Positions 38,549 to 43,170 of a stretch of DNA of 43,170 nucleotides are shown one piece after another. This DNA is from Geobacter sp. (GTDB lineage: Bacteria > Desulfobacterota > Desulfuromonadia > Geobacterales > DSM-12255). Made by a program: the position numbers and the translations under genes. The stretch spans positions 1 through 43,170 of the forward strand of contig VFJK01000083.1 in NCBI GenBank assembly GCA_009886125.1, read 5' to 3'. How positions within the stretch are numbered: position 1 is the first letter of the stretch; each line of letters begins with the position of its first letter. The notes beneath the pieces were generated by a model that was not told the origin of the DNA, made no database searches, and worked only from the letters and a program-made list of their open reading frames with translations.

Positions 38549-38824
38549 ATGACCAAAGCGGATATTGTTGAGCGTGTTTTCTTGAACGCGGGAGGTTGCA
38601 AGAAAGATTCAGTAGAACTCGTTGAATCTGTTTTCAGCGCCATGAAGGAAACTCTTCAACGTGGGGAGAACTTGAAGATAACAGGCTTCGGCAACTTTGT
38701 TGTCAAAGCTAAATCAGACCGTAAAGGACGGAACCCACAGACCGGAGAGACCATTACCATTGAAGCTCGTCGGATAATTTCATTTATGCCGAGCAATGTT
38801 CTCCGTAATGCTATCAACAAATGA
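38549..38824 (+). CDS. IHF/HU-family DNA-bending protein (IHF alpha-like)
   Basis: The 91-residue product has the HU/IHF fold: helices, then ITGFGNFVVKAKSDRKGRNPQTGE, the beta-arm with the R61-N62-P63 tip whose proline intercalates into DNA, then ARRIISFMPSNVLRNAIN. The NPQTGE...ARRiisF pattern is closer to the IHF alpha chain than to HU. It would bend DNA as a homodimer or with IHF beta from elsewhere. It stands alone here, without pheT or other usual neighbours of ihfA, in a stretch that carries an attachment-site scar and truncated genes, so it may be cargo of the integrated element. Confidence 0.9.
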   Translation: MTKADIVERVFLNAGGCKKDSVELVESVFSAMKETLQRGENLKITGFGNFVVKAKSDRKGRNPQTGETITIEARRIISFMPSNVLRNAINK

Positions 38825-38840
38825 TTCCTGTCTATAAGCT

Positions 38841-38867
38841 AAGTATGCGCTAAACACCAAGTATGCG
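38841..38867 (+). repeat. Direct repeat AAGTATGCG x2, candidate operator
   Basis: AAGTATGCG occurs at 38841-38849 and again at 38859-38867, 18 bases apart start to start, directly before and touching the -35 box of the toxin-antitoxin promoter. Regular spacing near two helical turns suits a repressor such as the Xre-type antitoxin encoded downstream. Binding is inferred. Confidence 0.5.
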
Positions 38868-38896
38868 TTGACAACATATAATGTTTTTGGTACGGT
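38868..38896 (+). promoter_or_regulatory. Probable promoter of the toxin-antitoxin pair
   Basis: A perfect TTGACA (38868-38873), 17 bases and TACGGT (38891-38896), the latter preceded by TGG as an extended -10. A TATAAT at 38877 is too close to this -35 and has no good partner. With the first choice, the start would lie near 38903, so the toxin may begin at ATG 38913 instead of 38901. Confidence 0.5.
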
Positions 38897-38900
38897 GAAT

Positions 38901-39164
38901 ATGAAGAGTCCGATGAATGCAGCAGATGCAAAGAAACTGCTCAAAAGAATTTTAGAGTTTGGCGAAGTAACTTACTCGCAACCACACGCAGTTGACCGAA
39001 TGAAGGAACGTACTCTTTCAATGGTTGATTGTGAGAATGTTTTACGTGGTGGGAAAATAGAACCTGACGGGGTTAACCGATTTAAGGTCAGCACCAACAA
39101 ACTAACCGTAGTCATTGAATTTATATCAGATGACGAAGTTCTTGTTGTTACTGTTTGGAGGTGA
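38901..39164 (+). CDS. DUF4258-type toxin (MqsR/RelE-like size)
   Basis: Counting from ATG 38901 the product has 87 residues, MKSPMNAADAKKLLKRILEFGE, with the SQPHAVDRMKERTLSMVDCENVLRGGKIEPDG stretch and LTVVIEFISDDEVLVVTVWR end. The H-A-x-x-R-M-x-x-R helix followed by a beta sheet with I-V-T-V-W is how DUF4258 proteins look, a family placed with RelE/BrnT-like toxins. It is directly followed, two bases on, by an MqsA-like antitoxin gene. A toxin-first order is typical for mqsRA and higBA. An RNase role is an inference. The start could also be 38913. Confidence 0.8.
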   Translation: MKSPMNAADAKKLLKRILEFGEVTYSQPHAVDRMKERTLSMVDCENVLRGGKIEPDGVNRFKVSTNKLTVVIEFISDDEVLVVTVWR

Positions 39165-39166
39165 TT

Positions 39167-39667
39167 ATGATTTGCCACGAATGCAATAAATCAGAAATGA
39201 TCGAGCGACATGAAAATGTTCGCTACGATGAATCAGGTCTGCCAAATGTGGTACTCGAAGCGGTAAAGGTTCGTCAATGCCCTACTTGCGGCAATCGACT
39301 TGTCACCATTCCGCGTTTATCTGAACTACATAGATGTATTGCTGTGCATCTTGTAAAGAAGATTGCTCGTCTTGCGCCTGCGGATATCCGTTTTTTGCGT
39401 AAATCACTTGGATGGTCTAAAAATGATTTCGCAAAGAAAATGCATGTAAATATAGAGCAGGTATATAGATGGGAAAGCGACAAATCTCCAAAACCAATGA
39501 TGATTCAGAGCGAGCTTTTGCTTCGTGCATTTGTTGCTATTGGAAAGAAAATTGAAAACTATGACGAGCAAGTAGACCAATTGGCTACTATTGATGACTT
39601 GGAAGTTTCACCATTTTCCATGGTATTCGACAATGGCTGGCATGAGCATCAATTGGTAGGCGCTTGA
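39167..39667 (+). CDS. MqsA-type antitoxin (zinc finger + Xre helix-turn-helix)
   Basis: From ATG 39167, with GGAGGTGA in front, the protein has 166 residues. Two CxxC pairs (C3/C6 and C38/C41) make the N-terminal zinc domain that binds the toxin in MqsA. A helix-turn-helix follows at about 73-108 (FLRKSLGWSKNDFAKKMHVNIEQVYRWE). The tail to 166 is longer than that of E. coli MqsA (131 residues). It would neutralise the toxin and repress the operon, perhaps at the AAGTATGCG repeats. Confidence 0.88.
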   Translation: MICHECNKSEMIERHENVRYDESGLPNVVLEAVKVRQCPTCGNRLVTIPRLSELHRCIAVHLVKKIARLAPADIRFLRKSLGWSKNDFAKKMHVNIEQVYRWESDKSPKPMMIQSELLLRAFVAIGKKIENYDEQVDQLATIDDLEVSPFSMVFDNGWHEHQLVGA

Positions 39668-39869
39668 TTGAACAATGAGAGTCATTACTTCCATAAGAAA
39701 TTCAGACGGACACGGGTATCTTTCGCAAAACTTTCGCAGGTTGTAGTAGATTTCGATGTAAACTGATGTACCTAGATGGACGGACACCACAGGAGATCAG
39801 TTTTTAAGTACTTGTATTTATTGGTTGTTTTAGCGATTCCATTAATAGTGTTTTTTACGTTTCGACCTG
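39668..39869. other. Gene-free arm next to the tRNA-Gly attachment scar
   Basis: No gene, and no clear promoter, is seen. TTTCGCA occurs twice in close tandem (near 39710-39727), and the last 90 bases are T-rich. Flanks of integrated elements often hold short repeats for integrase arm-binding, which these could be. No integrase gene lies within the window. Confidence 0.4.
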
Positions 39870-39892
39870 TTCGAATCCCGTTTCCCGCTCCA
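39870..39892 (+). other. Attachment-site scar: 3' end of tRNA-Gly(GCC)
   Basis: The 23 bases from the T loop (TTCGAATCCC) through the acceptor strand TTCCCGC, discriminator T and encoded CCA equal the 3' end expected for tRNA-Gly(GCC), a tRNA known for T at the discriminator. The bases before it (GACCTG) do not form the matching T stem and no tRNA body precedes it, so this is a piece, not a gene. Tyrosine integrases often use exactly this part of a tRNA gene, so this is very probably an att site. Confidence 0.8.
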
Positions 39893-39902
39893 AAAAGCAT
39901 TT

Positions 39903-39930
39903 AAAAGGAATCTTTCGGGATTCCTTTTTT
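39903..39930 (+). terminator. Terminator after the tRNA-Gly 3' piece
   Basis: AAAAGGAATC (39903-39912) pairs with GATTCCTTTT (39919-39928) around TTTCGG, followed by a T-run. It lies 11 bases after the tRNA CCA, as a tRNA gene terminator would, so it likely belonged to the original tRNA-Gly gene and was kept on the chromosomal side of the crossover. Confidence 0.85.
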
Positions 39931-39975
39931 GTATTTGAAAAACTAGCACGTCTTTTGGACCAAAAAATGGGGTAA

Positions 39976-40341
39976 GGTCATCAGGGATTCTTCATATTCG
40001 GACTCCCTGGTGAGACCGAAACAACGATGATAGAATCAATAGAATTCGCCAAGCGTTCAAAACTTTCAGGCGCTCAGTTTTGCGTACTGGATATCCTGCC
40101 GGGATCAGAGCTGTGGGACAATCTGCAAGGGAAATTCATTTCAAACTGGGGTAAAAACAGTTATAAAGAGCCGGAATGGATCCCGGATGGGCTGACAAAA
40201 GAAAAAATAATGTCATTCCAGTCCCGGGCATTCAGGCAATTTTATCTAAGGCCGAAAATTATTTTTAAATTTATTAAGATGATTAATTTAAAACAGATAG
40301 GATTTATATTGAAAAGATTGAGTGATTACCGATTGTATTAA
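39976..40341 (+). pseudogene. C-terminal fragment of a radical SAM enzyme (B12-binding/BchE-like)
   Basis: After an in-frame stop at 39973 the frame gives GHQGFFIFGLPGETETTMIESIEFAKRS, the typical mid-to-late radical SAM stretch (GFFIFGLPGET), then the LDILPGSELWDNL end of B12-binding type members. The CxxxCxxC cluster and the B12 domain, which would lie upstream, are absent: the sequence before is the tRNA-Gly scar and terminator. So the gene has lost its 5' part at the island border. It converges with the FAD oxidoreductase, ending two bases from it. Confidence 0.82.
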
Positions 40342-40342
40342 A

Positions 40343-41677
40343 TCATTTAGTCCTATACCTCTCAACCATAGAATCAACAGCTTGGACCCCCTGCATAAAG
40401 GAATGATCCATATTCCCCTCCTCGTACTTCCATCCACCGAATCGTCCGCGTGAATATATATCTTTGGACTCAAGATAGGGCTGGATAGAACCAAGCGCCC
40501 TGTCTCGACCCAATTCCGGGACAGGATAGGAGTATGGGATATTGATCAGATAGCTGCTGACAAGTCCATCTCTTTCTTTATTTGAAATCATACCGGTTTC
40601 TATCAGACCCTGCAAAGTCGCCTCAACAACGGTCGCTTCACTGACAGGTTTGTGTTCTGAATACGTCGTCTCGCACATGAGAGAAAAATATCTCTCCGAG
40701 ACAGATTCTGGAACATTATTCGGAGAGTAGTTGTGAAAATTGGTCACCCGGTAAAAAGGAGAGCTGCTTTCCGGGAAATACATCCAGCATTTCGGATCAA
40801 CCCTTTCCCCTTTGAAACCGAGCCCGACGATCAAGCCGCTGTTATGGACAAGTTTTTCGGAGGCTTCTTTAATTTCGAATGGCAGAGAAGTACATGAATC
40901 AACAAAAAGATCCAGCGGAGAGGTGTTCAACAGATAATCATATCTTTCGATCCTGCCATTTGAAAAACAGACCTCTTTTTGTATAACATCAACAGTGACC
41001 ATCTCATGATCAAGATGAATCCTGTCACTGAATTTCCGAGCAATCCCTTGGTAAATCGCTCCGGTTCCGCCATGTTCCGGAAACCTGAAAACAGCATTTG
41101 GTCCCCAGCTCAGATCATCACGCTGTTCGGAAATGTTTCGCTCGATACGGGAAATATCGACCAGGCTCACCCGTTCAGCGATCCACTCTTTTGACATACT
41201 CTGCAGAGGGACTCCCCAGACTTTTCGATTGTACGGCTCCATAAAGTACTTGACGATACCGCTTCCGAAAACAGAGTGCATCCAATCATAAAAATTGGCT
41301 GTATGAACCTGAGTCCCCTGTAGTGACCGTAAGCCGTTTATGCACTCCTGAAGTACGTCATCCGGAAGATAGCGTACATTGTTCTGGAACGGATACGGCA
41401 CCCATCTCTGCAAAATCCGGATCCAGCTTTCTCGCTGGTGTTCAAAATATGAATCGCCCAAGGACTCTTCTACAGCTTTATCAAAATAATCATAATGTGA
41501 GAACAGGACATGCCCGCCAATATCCCAGGTAAAACCCTTGTCATCTCTGAATGATGCGGAGAGTCCACCGACATGATCGCTCTTGTCAAAGAGAGCCCAG
41601 TCGCTGTAGCCAAGCTTGTTCAGGTGATAAGCTGCGCCGAGTCCGCATGGTCCGGCACCGAGGATGAGGATTTTCAA
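40343..41677 (-). CDS. FAD-dependent oxidoreductase (protoporphyrinogen oxidase/UDP-galactopyranose mutase-like)
   Basis: The 444-residue protein starts with a dinucleotide-binding fold, MKILILGAGPCGLGAAYHL, then FDKSDHVGGLSASF and WDIGGHVLFS, where flavin-dependent amine-oxidase-like proteins contact FAD. EPYNRKVWGVP and FPEHGGTGAIYQGIARKF are typical of the group of HemY-like proteins found in surface-polysaccharide clusters, and the C-terminal GRFGGWKYEEGNMDHSFMQG closes the FAD site. I cannot tell the substrate; a sugar-modifying role is more likely than haem synthesis given no haem genes here. It ends two bases from the radical SAM fragment and starts 17 bases from AbiEii. Confidence 0.85.
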   Translation of the reverse strand: MKILILGAGPCGLGAAYHLNKLGYSDWALFDKSDHVGGLSASFRDDKGFTWDIGGHVLFSHYDYFDKAVEESLGDSYFEHQRESWIRILQRWVPYPFQNNVRYLPDDVLQECINGLRSLQGTQVHTANFYDWMHSVFGSGIVKYFMEPYNRKVWGVPLQSMSKEWIAERVSLVDISRIERNISEQRDDLSWGPNAVFRFPEHGGTGAIYQGIARKFSDRIHLDHEMVTVDVIQKEVCFSNGRIERYDYLLNTSPLDLFVDSCTSLPFEIKEASEKLVHNSGLIVGLGFKGERVDPKCWMYFPESSSPFYRVTNFHNYSPNNVPESVSERYFSLMCETTYSEHKPVSEATVVEATLQGLIETGMISNKERDGLVSSYLINIPYSYPVPELGRDRALGSIQPYLESKDIYSRGRFGGWKYEEGNMDHSFMQGVQAVDSMVERYRTK

Positions 41678-41694
41678 AGTGTTAGAGCACCTTT

Positions 41695-42591
41695 CTACAT
41701 CTTGAATAAAGGAGCGTTAAGCTTCCCGGACAACGAATCAATTACCTGATCACATTCTGCCATAACGAGACTCGTCAAAAAAAACCAAAAGGATTTATTT
41801 TCTACCGTTTCGATAACGATATTCGATGGCAAAAAGCGCTTCATCTCCTGTTCAAAGGCAATGCGCAAGCCAGCATCTATCTTAAGTAATTCCCGGCGAT
41901 CACTGAGTAATCCCACAAAACTATCCACCGAATGACGATGATCGGCAATCTTTCTCTCCACTAACTCAATTGGTAAAAGTATCCCCTGCTGTTTCAACCA
42001 GACAATATCCCAGAGATCACGATTTTTGATTCGTCCCGGACGCAGCGCCAGGGCGACCATTTTGTCAGCCAGTATTTCTTCCCGGCTTTCAACCTGCAAA
42101 ATCAACCCCGATGTCCCCATGTCAATACCATAATAGTTGCGCAACATCATTGGCCGTTTGTCATAACTGGGCACTGCACACACATCAATATTGATCCGCT
42201 GTACAGGCATCCCTTTCTGCTCCGGACGAGTCACCATCTTCAGCTTCCAGGTATCTACATTGCCTGTCTCCCGCCTGGGCTCACTGACCTCTACCTTCAA
42301 TCCATATTTTGTGAACAGCTTTTCAATTAGCAGTGTTGGGAGTTTGCTCAAAGATTCTCGACTGAAATCTATACCGCCAGTGAAATCAAGATCTTCACTC
42401 AAGCGGTTCGAACCGTAACATCCCCTCAGACAGGTTCCACCAATAAACGTCAACTTTTCAAGCAAGCCGATGCTACTCATCTCTCTAAGGATATCGTGAT
42501 GCAGAAGCTCTTTTTCCACAACCATTGAGAGTGGATTCAAGGTAGCATTATCTATCATTGCCTGAGCAACCAGGCGTTCAAACAGGCTCAT
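41695..42591 (-). CDS. abiEii: AbiEii-type nucleotidyltransferase toxin
   Basis: The 298-residue protein carries the nucleotidyltransferase motif GGTCLRGCYGSNRLSEDLDF (51-70), with D67 and D69 as metal ligands, then INIDV (133-137, D136), and the later EEILADKMVAL and NRDLWDIVWL stretches usual in AbiEii. AbiEii toxins add nucleotides to tRNA acceptor ends or block growth in a similar way and can stop phage spread. It overlaps the antitoxin gene by 14 bases, so the pair is coupled. Both genes read on the minus strand from the promoter at the window end. Confidence 0.92.
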   Translation of the reverse strand: MSLFERLVAQAMIDNATLNPLSMVVEKELLHHDILREMSSIGLLEKLTFIGGTCLRGCYGSNRLSEDLDFTGGIDFSRESLSKLPTLLIEKLFTKYGLKVEVSEPRRETGNVDTWKLKMVTRPEQKGMPVQRINIDVCAVPSYDKRPMMLRNYYGIDMGTSGLILQVESREEILADKMVALALRPGRIKNRDLWDIVWLKQQGILLPIELVERKIADHRHSVDSFVGLLSDRRELLKIDAGLRIAFEQEMKRFLPSNIVIETVENKSFWFFLTSLVMAECDQVIDSLSGKLNAPLFKM

Positions 42592-43135
42592 TCACAACAC
42601 CCCAGTCTATCAAATCAAGATTACGTCTGGCTGCCTTCATATCCCTTAGAGCCAGCGCCACGGAAGCACGCCAGAGATGGCAGCGCGCATCATACTCAAG
42701 TTGATCCTTGAGATCTTCAGGTTTTTGCGACGTATGAACAAACTCTATCGTTCCCCAATCACCACAACGTATCACATTACTTCTGCCGGTTGACATAAGC
42801 GTAATCCAGTTGATCGGAACTTGAGAAATTACCCCTGAATCACTCAAGGCAGTTTCAAAGCTTATGTAATTAAATTCATCGGCTCGCAGCCTGGCTGCAG
42901 CATGAAATAACAGCAATCCCTGTGGATATTTCACTTTTGGATAGAGATAGAGCCCTCGACAGACACGCCTGAAAAGACCTGCCTTTTCAGCTCGGCTTAT
43001 CAGAACTTTAAAAGCGCCGGGGCTTAATGTAAGGTGAACCGCACGCAGATCGGAAAGGGTGAAGAGGTAGTGATCATCCGTCGCAAGTGATTCAATAACG
43101 TTCGTAAGTTGCTTGATCGGCTGGAGCGTTGACAT
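42578..43135 (-). CDS. abiEi: AbiEi-type antitoxin and transcriptional repressor
   Basis: The 185-residue protein has an N-terminal winged helix (LFTLSDLRAVHLTLSPGAFKVLISRAEKAGLFRRVCRGLYLYP), matching the AbiEi_3-like antitoxin pattern, followed by FNYISFETALSDSGVISQVP, a segment shared by AbiEi families. AbiEi represses its own promoter by binding inverted repeats. ATG 43135 has no Shine-Dalgarno sequence, but it lies seven bases after the -10 box, so the message is predicted to be leaderless. It overlaps abiEii by 14 bases. If the real transcript starts outside the window, the start choice would stay the same. Confidence 0.9.
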   Translation of the reverse strand: MSTLQPIKQLTNVIESLATDDHYLFTLSDLRAVHLTLSPGAFKVLISRAEKAGLFRRVCRGLYLYPKVKYPQGLLLFHAAARLRADEFNYISFETALSDSGVISQVPINWITLMSTGRSNVIRCGDWGTIEFVHTSQKPEDLKDQLEYDARCHLWRASVALALRDMKAARRNLDLIDWGVVNEPV

Positions 43136-43170
43136 GACATAAAGTTACACTAACTGTAACTTTATGTCAA
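43135..43170 (-). promoter_or_regulatory. abiE promoter inside a perfect inverted-repeat operator
   Basis: On the minus strand TTGACA (43170-43165), 17 bases and TAACTT (43147-43142) form a promoter; the abiEi ATG starts seven bases after the -10. TGACATAAAGTTACA (43135-43149) and its exact reverse complement (43155-43169) flank the five bases CTAAC, so a 15-bp perfect palindrome covers both promoter boxes. This is a strong candidate AbiEi operator. Confidence 0.85.

Noticed and set aside
38877-38882. TATAAT as -10 box for the toxin gene
   Set aside because: It is only three bases from the good TTGACA, and the sequence 17 bases upstream (ACACCA) is no -35 box.
39608-39790. Minus-strand 60-codon frame next to the att scar, possible integrase remnant
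   Set aside because: It lies partly antisense to the antitoxin gene and has no integrase motif (no R-H-R-Y residues).
1-43170. CRISPR arrays, rRNA genes, prophage structural genes
   Set aside because: I scanned for regularly spaced repeats, rRNA signatures and phage head or tail genes and found none.

Overview
The window looks like a piece of a Gram-negative deltaproteobacterial chromosome of the Geobacter type (Desulfuromonadota). This is judged from the order tuf, rpmG, tRNA-Trp, secE, nusG, rplKAJL, rpoBC, str, S10, spc, alpha; the zinc-binding (Cys-rich) forms of L33, L36, S14, S4 and adenylate kinase; and the style of the sensor-kinase fragments near the kai genes. The genus is an inference; no 16S gene or database search supports it here.

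Bases 1 to about 31,325 are one dense, plus-strand block of translation and transcription genes. It starts with the last 20 codons of one tuf copy, then rpmG, tRNA-Trp(CCA), secE, nusG, rplK, rplA, an L10-type leader, rplJ, rplL, a spacer with hairpins, rpoB and rpoC, closed by a terminator at 11,992. A new extended -10 promoter then drives rpsL, rpsG, fusA and a second tuf. The run continues without a visible break through the S10, spc and alpha clusters (rpsJ to rplQ, with secY, adk and map inside) to a strong terminator at 31,288. Many genes here start at TTG or GTG. Three starts (rpmG, rpmD, rpmJ) belong to very small proteins that are easily missed.

Bases 31,338 to 32,898 hold a minus-strand operon of three genes coupled by GTGA overlaps: a one-TPR lipoprotein, D-aminoacyl-tRNA deacylase, and a TIGR02757-type protein that carries endonuclease III-like landmarks.

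From 33,034 the window is accessory and rearranged. A complete-looking IS3-family element (33,034-34,261) lies against the C-terminal receiver domain of a lost hybrid histidine kinase. Next come terminal-repeat-like sequences resembling IS21-type ends, then a minus-strand kaiC-kaiB operon whose third gene is only a 57-codon N-terminal fragment of a hybrid histidine kinase. The two kinase pieces face each other, which suggests one output kinase was broken by insertion, inversion and deletion. After kaiC lie a six-unit CTGC repeat, a truncated S41 protease, a solitary IHF-like gene, a DUF4258/MqsA-type toxin-antitoxin pair with repeated operator candidates, and a 23-base copy of the 3' end of tRNA-Gly(GCC) followed by a terminator. 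That tRNA piece is very probably the attachment site of an integrated element. It sits directly before a radical SAM gene that has lost its 5' part. The window ends with a convergent FAD-dependent oxidoreductase and an AbiE-type toxin-antitoxin operon whose promoter lies inside a perfect 15-bp inverted repeat and predicts a leaderless mRNA.

The most interesting observations are the broken kaiCB-kinase locus, the tRNA-Gly attachment scar with its defence and toxin cargo, and the AbiE operator-promoter.
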